Positions 42,670-52,180 of a DNA stretch of 64,000 nt are shown piece by piece. This stretch comes from Risungbinella massiliensis (GTDB taxonomy: Bacteria; Bacillota; Bacilli; Thermoactinomycetales; Thermoactinomycetaceae). Both the position numbers and the translations under genes were made by a program. The notes under the pieces were generated by a model. The model searched no databases, was not told where the DNA came from, and saw only the letters and a program-made list of their open reading frames with translations. How positions within the stretch are numbered: the first letter of the stretch is position 1; each line of letters starts with the position of its first letter. The DNA lies in NCBI RefSeq assembly GCF_000942395.1, contig NZ_LN812103.1:965207-1029206 (forward strand). The letters run 5' to 3'.

Positions 42670-44022
42670 TTATACGATGGAAGCGGTTGGTGTTTCCCCT
42701 TGAAGTCTATTTCTTCTCTGTTGCCACCAAAAAATGGGGAGACCTATGACGGTGAGCAAAATAGAGAAGATCGCATAATTGGTCTGTTCGATGGCTGTAT
42801 TCACAATAATGAAGCTAGAGCCAAGAATAGCAACGATCGGGATTACGGGATAAAAAGGTACACGATACTCCCCATTACTAGAAGATGAGGAGTTCTTACG
42901 CATTTTGAAAACGGCAAAGAAAGAAAGAATATAGAACAGGAAAATCGTAAAAGTACAGACATCTGTTAACCAGTTTGGATCACTAAAAAACATATATAAA
43001 ATACTAAAGGTCACAATCCCTAGTATTGAAACGATTGGTGTATTCCATTTAGAAGATACCTTTGCTAGATAACGAGAAAAAGGAAGTTGACTCCGCTGAG
43101 CCATGGCAAATGGAATACGTGGATAACTTAGTATTTTCCCATTCAAGCTTCCAAATATAGAGATCATAATCCCAACAGTAAGGATTTTGCCGCCCAAATC
43201 GCCGAAAAGAATTCCGGCAGCTGTGCTCGCAGCATTTTCTCCTAAATCTACTACTGTTTGTGCTGGTAGTACTTTTAAGATAGCAATATTGATGAATAGA
43301 TAACTGGCTGTTACGATGAGAAGCCCAGCGGTGATTGCTTTTGGAAGAGTTTTCGCAGGGTTTTTCAATTCTCCTGCAACAGAACCTACTAAAATCCAGC
43401 CATCATAAGCAAATAGAGTTGCTAAAACAGCGGCAGAAAAGCTCATTTCCTCTGTTGATTTTGCAATAGCATGGAGTACTTGGGCGTCGCCTTTCCAGAG
43501 ACCAAAAATGATGATCAGCAGGATTGGAATTAATTTGGCAAAAGTGGTAAGGCTCTGAACCAAGCCACCGTATTTGGCTCCCAGAATATTGACCGATGTT
43601 AAGAATAATACAGTGAGGATAGCGATCCAAACTTCATACGAAACTGGAAGTGAAAAAAAGTGTACAAACAAAGAAGAAAAATAAAGTCCGAGTGCTGCGA
43701 TAATGCCAGGTGCGTAGATGACGGATTGCATCCAGCCGCTTAAGAACCCCAATGTTTTTCCGTACGTTTCTTCTATATATGTGTATAGACCGCCTGTTTT
43801 CGGTATACGAGCTGCTAATTCGGCAATGGTAAGCCCACTTGCGATGGTGATGATTCCCCCAACAAGCCAAGCTAACAAAGCTGTCGTTGTATTACCTGTA
43901 CTGCCTAATACCACACCAGGTTTGAGAAATACCCCTGAGCCAATGACACAACCGATTACGATGGACATGGCACTGATGAATCCCAGATCTCTTTTCAATG
44001 TTGCTTGCTGCAATTTTTTCAC
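42670..44022 (-). CDS. Amino-acid permease/exchanger, APC superfamily (SteT/LAT-like)
   Basis: A 450-residue protein with 12 TM helices. TM1 has the substrate-binding unwound motif (VIGCVIGSGVFLKPG) and TM3 follows TYIEETYGKTLGFLSGW. The sequence resembles SteT-type serine/threonine exchangers of the LAT group. The C-terminus ends in a basic tail (WWQQRRNRLQ). Confidence 0.88.
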   Translation of the reverse strand: MKKLQQATLKRDLGFISAMSIVIGCVIGSGVFLKPGVVLGSTGNTTTALLAWLVGGIITIASGLTIAELAARIPKTGGLYTYIEETYGKTLGFLSGWMQSVIYAPGIIAALGLYFSSLFVHFFSLPVSYEVWIAILTVLFLTSVNILGAKYGGLVQSLTTFAKLIPILLIIIFGLWKGDAQVLHAIAKSTEEMSFSAAVLATLFAYDGWILVGSVAGELKNPAKTLPKAITAGLLIVTASYLFINIAILKVLPAQTVVDLGENAASTAAGILFGDLGGKILTVGIMISIFGSLNGKILSYPRIPFAMAQRSQLPFSRYLAKVSSKWNTPIVSILGIVTFSILYMFFSDPNWLTDVCTFTIFLFYILSFFAVFKMRKNSSSSSNGEYRVPFYPVIPIVAILGSSFIIVNTAIEQTNYAIFSILLTVIGLPIFWWQQRRNRLQGETPTASIV

Positions 44023-44159
44023 CTCATCTATTTCTGTGTATCATATTGGTTTTATTAGTTGGAATGAAACGAACGTTTTCTATGTTACATTAGCGATTTA
44101 GCAAAGTAAAGTGTTTGTATATTGGGATATTATTCTTAATTGACATTTTTGAGCAAACA

Positions 44160-44197
44160 AAAAAGGCATCTCCTATTTAGAAGCAGAGAATGCCTAA
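44160..44197. terminator. Hairpin in the permease upstream region
   Basis: AAGGCATCTC and GAGAATGCCT form a stem about 140 bp upstream of the permease start. It may terminate the 99-aa gene on the minus strand. Confidence 0.5.
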
Positions 44198-44304
44198 GCC
44201 TTTATAGTAGATAACAAATAAATATTCATACAAAATCCTTTTCAAATTTTTTTAAAATGATAGAATATGGAAAAATAGACAGATTGTAAGAATAGGAGGG
44301 GTGA

Positions 44305-44604
44305 TTACGAAAAAATGTCGTAAGAATATCCACTGATGATAGTGGTTCCGTTCCCCATGTCTGTTTTTCTTCCATCTAATAAATCGAGAGTAATGGATTT
44401 ACCATTTAATGTAGTTAGTTGAATTCGTTGTGTTTGGCGTTTTGGCGGCTCATATTGAAAGTAACAGATTACTTTTCCTTTTCTATCTGAAGGGAATTGA
44501 TCGATATCATACTCATAGTAGAGATTTACAGAGCGGGTTGTGCGAAACTCTTTGATTACCGAGGCAACTTCTTCATAAGTACCGTCTAGACGCATTCTCA
44601 TCAT
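44305..44604 (-). CDS. Small hypothetical protein
   Basis: A 99-residue soluble, beta-rich-looking protein (YEEVASVIKEFRTTRSVNLY ... IQLTTLNGKSITLDLLDGRK). The start is an ATG-ATG pair with AGGTGATAA upstream. No family recognised. It is divergent from the XRE-TPR gene, separated by 266 bp of AT-rich DNA. Confidence 0.6.
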   Translation of the reverse strand: MMRMRLDGTYEEVASVIKEFRTTRSVNLYYEYDIDQFPSDRKGKVICYFQYEPPKRQTQRIQLTTLNGKSITLDLLDGRKTDMGNGTTIISGYSYDIFS

Positions 44605-44870
44605 TTACATTATCACCTTCTAGTGGTTTTTTTGGTAAATCATGGATTAGTTAGGAGAATCACCTCTTTTATTGTATTCATGTATCCCGAATTTATCAAA
44701 TAATTAATATTTTCTAATTATGATAGTTCCGTATTGAAATTTCCTCTGCAAATCCTTTGATTGAATCAAATTTTTTTAATGTTTTAATCATTTTTACCAA
44801 AATAAAGTAAAAGATTAAATTTTGGATTATTATTCCTACCGGTATATTATTAAATTGAGGTGAAAAAAGT

Positions 44871-46178
44871 TTGGAAAATTTGGATCAAATCCAATTAGGA
44901 AAACTACTTCGACAACGTCGTAAAGAGATGGGTATGAGAATTGAGGATCTAGCGGATGTCAACATCAGTCCCGCCACTATTAGTAATATCGAACGAGGAA
45001 AATCTAGTACGCAACAAAAGAACAAACTTCTATATCTATGTGAGAAGTTAGGACTGGATTTACAGATGCTTCCGACGCTGATTGAAAACAATGTACTACA
45101 AAAAAAGAATATCAAGATGAAATTGGAGTCGCTAGAAGGAATTTTAGAATTTAATCCGGAACAAGTGCTAAAAGAACTGGATGCGATCTCATTACATAAT
45201 TTAGATTTATTGTATGCTTTTAGCGAATATCTAAAAGGAAAATGTTATGTAATACGTGGTAGTTGGACCAATGCCAAGAATCATTTTGTGGAATGTATTC
45301 GAATTGTAGATAAAAACCAATCAACGCTTTTAAGGACAAACTTGAAAGCAGCTAGTTTAAACGAATTGGGACGTGTTTTTTATTTCAGCAACGATTTAAA
45401 ACAGGCTTTGACTTGTGTTGAACAAGGAATTGAATCATTTGATTTAGAAGGAGAACGTCGTTATTGTTGGCATGTACTTTATATATGTAAAGCGACCTAT
45501 TTGGATCAATTAGATGAAACACAAGAATCGTTAAAAGCATTGGAAATATTATGGGAAGAGATTGACCAGATCCAAAAGTTAGACGTGCTCCTCAATATGT
45601 ACGAACTAAAAGCAAGTCTATTATCTAAGCACAAACTATATTTAGAAGCGATGAAAGTAGCAAGGATGGGACTTGGAATTGCTCGGCTTAATCTACAGCA
45701 TGAACGAGCTCTTGAACTCTGTAACGAAATTGGAAGAATTCATATGGCATTGGAAGAATGGGAAGAAGCGCGTCATTCTTTTGAAACAGCTTGTAAGTAT
45801 GAATCGGTTCTCAAGAATCACTCACTGCTGATCCCGTCTTATATTCAGATTGGTCTATTGAATTTGAGGTTACAGAATTTAACCCAAGCAGAATATTATC
45901 TCCTAAAGGCGGTTTCTTTAACGAGAAATGAAACGGAAATTTGGAAGTATATTGAAGCTCATAAGGCACTTGGGGATTGTTATTTGCAAAAAGGTGATCT
46001 TGCAACTGCACTGTGCACTTATCAGAAGGCATTGGCAAAATGCCGAGAACAAAAGCTTTTACGTAAACAGAACGACCTATTAGTTAAAATGTGTAAATGC
46101 GTGGAAAAATCAGACAAAAAATTATTTAACCAATATATTGAAAAGTTATACAAGATTCAGGTAGAATTAGTAAAATAA
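44871..46178 (+). CDS. XRE-TPR transcription regulator (RRNPP type)
   Basis: A 435-residue regulator. Residues ~9-63 are an XRE/Cro helix-turn-helix (LGKLLRQRRKEMGMRIEDLA, then ISPATISNIERG). From ~110 to the end it is all helical with TPR-like repeats (SYIQIGLLNLRLQNLTQAEY, then ALGDCYLQKGDLATALCTYQ). This is the architecture of RRNPP quorum-sensing receptors (PlcR, NprR, AimR, PrgX), in which the TPRs bind a short peptide. TTG start at 44871 with GAGGTG. An 11-codon ORF follows 17 bp downstream in the same transcript. Confidence 0.85.
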   Translation: MENLDQIQLGKLLRQRRKEMGMRIEDLADVNISPATISNIERGKSSTQQKNKLLYLCEKLGLDLQMLPTLIENNVLQKKNIKMKLESLEGILEFNPEQVLKELDAISLHNLDLLYAFSEYLKGKCYVIRGSWTNAKNHFVECIRIVDKNQSTLLRTNLKAASLNELGRVFYFSNDLKQALTCVEQGIESFDLEGERRYCWHVLYICKATYLDQLDETQESLKALEILWEEIDQIQKLDVLLNMYELKASLLSKHKLYLEAMKVARMGLGIARLNLQHERALELCNEIGRIHMALEEWEEARHSFETACKYESVLKNHSLLIPSYIQIGLLNLRLQNLTQAEYYLLKAVSLTRNETEIWKYIEAHKALGDCYLQKGDLATALCTYQKALAKCREQKLLRKQNDLLVKMCKCVEKSDKKLFNQYIEKLYKIQVELVK

Positions 46179-46195
46179 GTCAGGAGGTGATTGTA

Positions 46196-46231
46196 GTGAC
46201 TCAACCACCAAGCACAAATCCAGTTCGCTAA
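46196..46231 (+). CDS. Putative 11-residue peptide downstream of the XRE-TPR gene
   Basis: GTG-ACT-CAA-CCA-CCA-AGC-ACA-AAT-CCA-GTT-CGC-TAA encodes MTQPPSTNPVR. AGGAGG (46182-46187) lies 8 nt before the GTG, as good as any ribosome site in this window. The ORF sits between the regulator's stop and an intrinsic terminator. It has no secretion signal, unlike PapR or AimP precursors. A leaderless signalling peptide, a regulatory mini-ORF or a remnant are all possible. Confidence 0.45.
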   Translation: MTQPPSTNPVR

Positions 46232-46273
46232 TTTCCCTAACACCAAGACTTTACATAAGAAAACCCAGTAATC

Positions 46274-46299
46274 GGCGACCACAGAGGGTCGCCTTTTTT
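46274..46299 (+). terminator. Terminator of the XRE-TPR operon
   Basis: GGCGACC and GGTCGCC form a GC-rich stem followed by six Ts. Confidence 0.85.
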
Positions 46300-46321
46300 C
46301 ATGCAAAAAAAGACCCCAATT

Positions 46322-47326
46322 TTAATGGGATCCGTTTTCATTTGGATAATGTAAATATAAATTTCCAGATGTTGTTACAATCTGGAGTTTGGGAGCCTTG
46401 GAAGGAGAACCTATGTAATAAAAGTGATGCTTTTCGCTCTTCTCCTTTACTTCATAATCTGGAAAGTCAGACTGTAACATTCCTGATGTAGTTCGGGCTT
46501 CTATGGTCATATGAGGAATTTCTGATGAAAAAATAACTTCTATATCTCCATTTAACGAACTAATAGAGCTGCCATCATGTATTTTTTGAAAATAGATAGG
46601 TTGTATTGTCCCGTTTGTCGTATCTGCTTGTAGCTTGGCATCAATATGTTGGAAATTCATATTGCCACTTACGGTTTTAGCCGAGATTTTTTTTGCCGTT
46701 ACTTCTGAGATTTCTAATTCACCATTTGAACTACTCAGGTCCAGCTCATCAGATAACTTCACTCGAGATAATGATTGTTTTCCCGTCACTGTATAGACTT
46801 TGAGAGAATTCGCCGAAATTCCTTTTGCTGTTACTGTTCCATCGATTGACCGAAGATTTGCATTAGTAATGTGCCAAGGGGCATCTTGAAATGTAATATT
46901 ACCAGTCGTACTCCGTACTTCTAATTGTTTCATCGTTATAGGTAATTTTATCTCTAACTGTGCTTTTTTTGTGGAAGTATAGTTAGGTAAGTTCGCTGAC
47001 AAATGAGCCTTTTCTTGAACTTCTAAGAGAATTTGATCATCATTTAATTGGTATTCCAATTTTTCTTGTGCTTGGTTCGAATAAGTTGTATAGCGAATTT
47101 GGATCTGGGATGAGCTGTTTGGTAAGATAATCACATCTGGTACATCTGTTTGTATACTAATATTCTGGATGCCATCAAGTGGGATCGTTTTGGTTACCAC
47201 CTGAGGCGTACCTTTTGTATTGGTATCACTTTGTAGGAACCATAGAATGGATCCGCTTAAAGTGAGAGCAACTCCTAATACAGTCGTGAGAGTCCAGAAC
47301 ATGCGTGGCTGACTACTAGTACGCAT
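46322..47326 (-). CDS. DUF4097-family adhesin-like membrane-anchored protein
   Basis: A 334-residue protein with one N-terminal TM helix (TLTTVLGVALTLSGSILWFL) and an extracytoplasmic right-handed beta-helix-like repeat region (LEVRSTTGNITFQDAPWHIT, LDLSSSNGELEISEVTAKKI, ADTTNGTIQPIYF). This is the DUF4097 pattern, found in LiaX-type envelope-stress proteins. The ATG at 47326 has AGGAGG; the longer frame crosses it. Confidence 0.8.
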   Translation of the reverse strand: MRTSSQPRMFWTLTTVLGVALTLSGSILWFLQSDTNTKGTPQVVTKTIPLDGIQNISIQTDVPDVIILPNSSSQIQIRYTTYSNQAQEKLEYQLNDDQILLEVQEKAHLSANLPNYTSTKKAQLEIKLPITMKQLEVRSTTGNITFQDAPWHITNANLRSIDGTVTAKGISANSLKVYTVTGKQSLSRVKLSDELDLSSSNGELEISEVTAKKISAKTVSGNMNFQHIDAKLQADTTNGTIQPIYFQKIHDGSSISSLNGDIEVIFSSEIPHMTIEARTTSGMLQSDFPDYEVKEKSEKHHFYYIGSPSKAPKLQIVTTSGNLYLHYPNENGSH

Positions 47327-47490
47327 GAAGAATCCTCCTAAAGTAACCTTTTTCACCCTCAGTGTAACATTTGGAAATGGACTGTGAAAGAGAAGTACTA
47401 CGTAATAGTCGGTTTCGCACATTTTTCATAGTATTTTAGATAGATCTATGTTAGGCTATGAAAGTTGAAAAAATGAATGGAGAGATGTCC

Positions 47491-49353
47491 ATGAAGATGA
47501 TGCGACAAGAGACCACGAAAATATACCTTTTGTACCTCGTATTCTCTTCTATCATTTGCTTTCTTCTCCTAATGCTAGAGTTGCCGAGTGAACGATTTTT
47601 TCTAGTTCTAATACCGAAAACACTGCTTTTTGTAGCGCTATTTTTAGTTGCGTTCCTTTATTTCGTCAAACATCCTCACTTTAGGCGAAATCGTGATCTA
47701 TACATAGTTTTAACCGTGGGCTTGTTCTTGTCGAGTGTAATGGCTTACCTCTATCAAGATACTTACTTTGGATTTGATGCTCGCTCTATTGATAGCGAAT
47801 TTGTATATGCCATTATTACGAAGTACGCAAATTTCTGGCCTTTGGTTGACTTTACGTACCAAGATCTATCTGCCTTTTACCCGCCATTGTTTTTTTATGT
47901 CGCTGGTAAATTAGCATGGTTGTTTGGGATGGAACCTTATCATATTTTGCGCTTTATTAATGTTTGGACCCCAATAATGGTAGTACCATTGATCTACTTT
48001 GCTTGGCGACACATTACCAATTCTAGGGTAGGGATGTTAGTCGCAATCACCAGTTCACTTGCTTTTATGTCTGAGATGTATTTTAAGCCTTATGAATTTC
48101 TAAGTCTTATGTTCATCTTGCCTTGGTGGTTTTCCTTTGTAGACCGTCCAAAAGATCAACCTCTTCCACAAGAAACATCAAAATATCGTAGATTTGTTGT
48201 TTTAGCTGGTTTTCTTGGGGCGCTTATCTTTTTGACATTCTACTATTGGTTTTTCCTATTAGTGATTTACACATTGATTCGTCTCGTTCTCTATCTAGTT
48301 GAAACCCGATCTTTGGTTCAAGTCTGGAATCGTTTCCGCCATTGGTTTTATGTTGCAGGTACTGTATTCCTATTTGCGTTGGTTTACTTTGTTCCACTCT
48401 TTATAAGCATTGCTAAATATGGGATCAAGACTTATCAAAATCGATATTTTACCTTTGATATGTTAAAGATCTTTGCACCTCACCTCGAGAATTTAGTAGA
48501 AGAACCTACACAACTTTTTTATCTTATAGGGTTGATTGCAGTCATTTTACTAAGTAAGAAATATGACTTTGTACAGAAGCTCCTATTTCTAGTACTGGGT
48601 ACTTATGTATGGCAATTTTTAGGGAATATCACTGTTGCTTTAAAAAAGCCTATACTGCACTTTAAAATGGAATGGATGATTCATCTTCTCCTAATGGTGG
48701 CTTTTTCTTATGCTATCTACTATCTGATCAATCGAATTGTAGAGTATAAAGAACAAATATACTTTGGGGCAATTATTTTTGTGATCTTGATATTGGGACA
48801 ATACTCTTTACAAGTTCATGATATAGCGATTACCAAAGGATTTAAAAAGGTATCTCAAGATATTCGATCCTTAGAAACAGTAGATCATAAAGGAAAAGTA
48901 TTTCTAACTTCTAGACGTGATATGTATATGCATTATCCAGTGTTTTACTTTGTAGCACCTGAACCAACTTTTACACATCATGCCAGTAGGCGGGATGATC
49001 GGATTCAATTGTTACGTGAGTTAACCAAACAAAGCGACCCGAAATTTATGGCTTGGATGCTCACTTATAATAAATTTGATAAGGTAGACTATCTCTGGTT
49101 GGAGAACAAATACCAAATCTACTTAGTACAAGATCATTTTTTGAAGCTACCAAATGCAGTGTATGAGGAATTTACGTTTGAACCTTCTATGTTCCAGAGT
49201 CGTTATTTTGAACAGAAGACAAAAGGAAAAATGTTCTATGAGGTTCAACCAATTGATAAAACGGAATTTCAATCGTTTACCCCAGCTCAGAAAGCACTTG
49301 CAGAGAAATACGGAGATCCAGAAGTGATAGAGAATCTATCCGAAAAATCTTAA
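47491..49353 (+). CDS. AftA-like GT-C membrane glycosyltransferase
   Basis: A 620-residue protein with about 12 TM helices, then a ~160-residue soluble C-terminal domain. The first extracellular loop has the acidic GT-C motif (DTYFGFDARSIDSEF) and SAFYPPLFFYVAGKLAW, as in galactan arabinofuranosyltransferase AftA, which uses a polyprenyl-phosphate sugar. The sugar and acceptor in this organism are unknown; a cell-envelope polymer is likely. The ATG at 47491 with GGAGAG is preferred over 47458. Divergent from the DUF4097 gene. Confidence 0.75.
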   Translation: MKMMRQETTKIYLLYLVFSSIICFLLLMLELPSERFFLVLIPKTLLFVALFLVAFLYFVKHPHFRRNRDLYIVLTVGLFLSSVMAYLYQDTYFGFDARSIDSEFVYAIITKYANFWPLVDFTYQDLSAFYPPLFFYVAGKLAWLFGMEPYHILRFINVWTPIMVVPLIYFAWRHITNSRVGMLVAITSSLAFMSEMYFKPYEFLSLMFILPWWFSFVDRPKDQPLPQETSKYRRFVVLAGFLGALIFLTFYYWFFLLVIYTLIRLVLYLVETRSLVQVWNRFRHWFYVAGTVFLFALVYFVPLFISIAKYGIKTYQNRYFTFDMLKIFAPHLENLVEEPTQLFYLIGLIAVILLSKKYDFVQKLLFLVLGTYVWQFLGNITVALKKPILHFKMEWMIHLLLMVAFSYAIYYLINRIVEYKEQIYFGAIIFVILILGQYSLQVHDIAITKGFKKVSQDIRSLETVDHKGKVFLTSRRDMYMHYPVFYFVAPEPTFTHHASRRDDRIQLLRELTKQSDPKFMAWMLTYNKFDKVDYLWLENKYQIYLVQDHFLKLPNAVYEEFTFEPSMFQSRYFEQKTKGKMFYEVQPIDKTEFQSFTPAQKALAEKYGDPEVIENLSEKS

Positions 49354-49393
49354 ACAAATGCACTCTGTATTACAGAGTGCATTTGTTTTATGA
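49354..49393 (+). terminator. Intrinsic terminator
   Basis: CAAATGCACTCTGTA and TACAGAGTGCATTTG form a 15-bp stem with a T-rich tail. Confidence 0.85.
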
Positions 49394-49635
49394 AAAAGTA
49401 TATAATTATACAAAAAGAAATCGCTTACATCTAAAAAGATGAAATTATTTTAAGTAGATAACAAAAATTTTCATATGATGATAGTGATCTAACTATTTTG
49501 TCAATATCTTACACAAGTTTCCTAGTTTCGGGTACAATAAAGATGTTGAGTATTTAGGCATTGTCTACCGTTCATCTTTTGTAAGATTGAGCATATATTG
49601 GCAATGGTAACTTCTGTGTAAAGGAGGTACAGCAA

Positions 49636-49803
49636 TTGTTTCAACTACTTTTAAAAGCGAAGCAAGAGTATGTTACCAAGACGCAGACAGATCAGACCTT
49701 TGAAAAGTTCCTAAAATCTTTTCAGGAGTTTGAGAAGCAGATGCGAGTAATGGAAGTAAAACCAAGTAAAGAAAGCCTTTATGGAAGGCCTTTTCGAGGT
49801 TGA
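49636..49803 (+). CDS. 55-aa hypothetical protein upstream of the ClpP-like protease
   Basis: A TTG at 49636 with AAAGGAGG 8 nt upstream opens a 55-codon frame: MFQLLLKAKQEYVTKTQTDQ, TFEKFLKSFQEFEKQMRVME, then a basic tail. It is amphipathic and helical. It ends 29 bp before the protease gene on the same strand, so the two are probably cotranscribed. No family recognised; a protease cofactor is only a thought. Confidence 0.6.
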   Translation: MFQLLLKAKQEYVTKTQTDQTFEKFLKSFQEFEKQMRVMEVKPSKESLYGRPFRG

Positions 49804-49832
49804 AAATTTTAGAAAAGTAAGGGGTTGTGCCC

Positions 49833-50726
49833 ATGAATCAAGGACAAACCCCCGGCTTCTCTTTCCAGTCTCCCAATCAGCCGCTCTATCATGCGGTGCA
49901 TCGTGATCGTTATGATAGACAAGCTTTGATTCGGGAAATAGAGAAGGTGACGGGACGTAGATTAATTATCTATATGTCGAATCTAAATCATCATGAAAGT
50001 TCGATTACAAGAGATGATATCGCCCCGTTTCACGAATTAGTCGGAAATCTGGATCGGAATAGCGATGTAGATTTGCTCATTCAAAGCCCTGGTGGGGATC
50101 CTAATGCAGCTGAAATTATTGTTCATACCTTGCTCTCGCGAACTAAGCATTTACGTGTTGTGGTTCCGCAAGCTGCCAAGAGTGCAGCTACACTCATTAG
50201 CTTAGCGGCGGATGAGATAGTGATGAGTGATACCTCTGAGCTTGGTCCAATTGATCCACAGGTTACGATTCCCACTTCATATGGGTTAGCTTTTCGTCCA
50301 GCCCAAGCTTTTCTAAACGGACTCGAAATGATTAAAAAAGAACATGTAGACGGACAAGCGCTGAATCCTACGTACTATCCATTTCTAAAAGGAGTAGATG
50401 CAGCTTTAATCGATTACTGCTACAAATCGATTGAACATTCCAAACGTTTAGCAGTAAAATGGCTCTCGCGCTCCATGAAAAAGAATCAACCAAAAGAAGC
50501 TGCTCGGATTGCAGAAGAGTTAATTAATATTGAGAAGTATCCAAATCACGGTCAAGTGATTAACTACCAGGATGGATTACGCATAGGGCTACGCATTACG
50601 TATCAATCATTTGATGATCCGATATGGCGTGCTTTTTGGAGGCTATATGTGAACTACATTGTGGTAATGAAAGAGCAACAAGCGGTGAAAATTTTTGAAA
50701 ATACGAATGCTTCCGTCATGTTATAA
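49833..50726 (+). CDS. SDH-type (ClpP/SppA-fold) serine protease
   Basis: A 297-residue cytoplasmic protein of the serine dehydrogenase proteinase family, which has the ClpP/crotonase fold. LLIQSPGGDPNAAEIIVHTL gives the SPGG oxyanion region, and PQAAKSAATLISLAADEIVM has the nucleophile Ser and neighbouring Lys. No membrane segment. Family members degrade peptides; the physiological target is unknown. ATG 49833 with AAGGGG; a GTG 6 nt upstream is possible. Confidence 0.82.
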   Translation: MNQGQTPGFSFQSPNQPLYHAVHRDRYDRQALIREIEKVTGRRLIIYMSNLNHHESSITRDDIAPFHELVGNLDRNSDVDLLIQSPGGDPNAAEIIVHTLLSRTKHLRVVVPQAAKSAATLISLAADEIVMSDTSELGPIDPQVTIPTSYGLAFRPAQAFLNGLEMIKKEHVDGQALNPTYYPFLKGVDAALIDYCYKSIEHSKRLAVKWLSRSMKKNQPKEAARIAEELINIEKYPNHGQVINYQDGLRIGLRITYQSFDDPIWRAFWRLYVNYIVVMKEQQAVKIFENTNASVML

Positions 50727-50775
50727 ATTCCATTAGTGTGTGATTTTTAGTTCATTAAAGAGTACAGTAAAATGG

Positions 50776-50814
50776 AAAAACCTCTCTTAGAGAAATCTAA
50801 GAGAGGTTTTTTGT
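50776..50814 (+). terminator. Intrinsic terminator
   Basis: AAAAACCTCTCTTAG and CTAAGAGAGGTTTTTT form a perfect stem with T-run. Confidence 0.9.
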
Positions 50815-50965
50815 TAGATTGTAAAATGAAAAACTATTAAAAATCAAGTATTAAATTTAATGTATTAAAAATAAATTTATGTATTTTTATTGAAATAGTT
50901 TTTTGAATAATGATATAATTTCTTTTGCCAGACCTATTTGTCCACTAACACTTAGGGGGTATTCA

Positions 50966-52180
50966 ATGAGTGTTCTCATTTTGAGCCGTGTCGCCCATCA
51001 GTATTATCCATATGAAGAATGGATGAAAGATTTGGGAGAAGACTTGGTTCTACTAGTCGCGGAGGAATTTCGCTCAGACTATCCAGCAGAACAATATGTA
51101 CACATTGAATCCTTTCCCAACTATGAACGGAATGGAAATGTAGAGTTGCGTGCCCTTCAATTACATGAAGAATATCAGTTTGGGTGTATTATCGCCTGTT
51201 CGGAAGTAGATATTATTCGGGCAGCAGTACTGAGGGAGAGGCTAGGAATTGAAGGCCAACATACCCAAAGTGCAATCCATTTCCGGGACAAGACAGTAAT
51301 GAAAGAGATCGCCGCTCAGAAAGGAGTAACCGTTCCTATTTTTCGGAGAGTAGATCACTCTTTTGACCTACTCGATTTTGTGACAGAACATGGCTATCCA
51401 GTCGTGGTAAAACCAGTGGATGGAGCTGGATCTGTCAATACTAGTGTGCTTCGTTCGGAAAGAGATCTCGCAGAGTTACTAGTAGGAGGTCTAACATCTC
51501 ATCTAGAGGTAGAAACTTTTGTCGAAGGAAATATGTATCATGTGGACGGACTCGTGGCAAATGGCAAGCTCGCTTTTATCTCTGCTTCTCGGTATGCAGA
51601 AGAGAGTGGTTGTCTAGCTTTTCAAGGCGGCGGGTACAATGCTAGCTATCTATTAGAACACGATAATCCTCTCTTTCACCGCTTTGTATCCTTTACTAAA
51701 AATCTCCTACATGCACTCGATACCCCACATCATACTTCTTTTCATTGTGAAGTTTTCCATACTCCAGATGACAAAATTTATTTATGTGAAATAGCTAGTC
51801 GAACCGGTGGTGGACGTTTAAACACGTATTTAGAAGAAGCCTATGGTTTTCACCTTAGTCGTAATTGGGTAAGAGCCCAATGTGGCTTACCATTGGATTT
51901 GCCAGAATATCATCAGATTCGACAAGCAAAAATGACCGGAGATATATTGGTTCCTCCTAAAAAAGGTACATTTTTATCTGGACCGAAAACATCGCCACCA
52001 GAGTGGGTATGTGAATATCGCGTAGTCGGAAATCCTGGTGATTCATACGGAGGAGCCCAGACCAGCGTTGATCATATCGCTTCTTTCGTGGTGCATGGAA
52101 AGTCTGAGTCAGAAGTAAAGAAACGTTTATTTCAAGCAGCAGAGTGGTTTGAGAATGAAGCGCAGTGGCAATTGTTCTAG
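50966..52180 (+). CDS. ATP-grasp ligase, first of a tandem pair
   Basis: A 404-residue ATP-grasp enzyme. The N-terminal pre-ATP-grasp domain begins MSVLILSRVAHQYYPYEEW. The nucleotide part has VVKPVDGAGSVNTSV and EVETFVEGNMYHVDGLV, and the metal-binding end is CEIASRTGGGRLNTYLEEAY. Such enzymes join a carboxylate to an amine (amino-acid ligases, biosynthetic peptide ligases). Substrates unknown. ATG 50966 with AGGGGG; the longer frame is not supported. The next gene is a clear paralogue. Confidence 0.8.
   Translation: MSVLILSRVAHQYYPYEEWMKDLGEDLVLLVAEEFRSDYPAEQYVHIESFPNYERNGNVELRALQLHEEYQFGCIIACSEVDIIRAAVLRERLGIEGQHTQSAIHFRDKTVMKEIAAQKGVTVPIFRRVDHSFDLLDFVTEHGYPVVVKPVDGAGSVNTSVLRSERDLAELLVGGLTSHLEVETFVEGNMYHVDGLVANGKLAFISASRYAEESGCLAFQGGGYNASYLLEHDNPLFHRFVSFTKNLLHALDTPHHTSFHCEVFHTPDDKIYLCEIASRTGGGRLNTYLEEAYGFHLSRNWVRAQCGLPLDLPEYHQIRQAKMTGDILVPPKKGTFLSGPKTSPPEWVCEYRVVGNPGDSYGGAQTSVDHIASFVVHGKSESEVKKRLFQAAEWFENEAQWQLF

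Noticed and set aside
42643-44101. Several frames opposite the amino-acid exchanger (e.g. 43718-44101 plus)
   Set aside because: Shadows of a clear 450-aa membrane protein; no ribosome sites.
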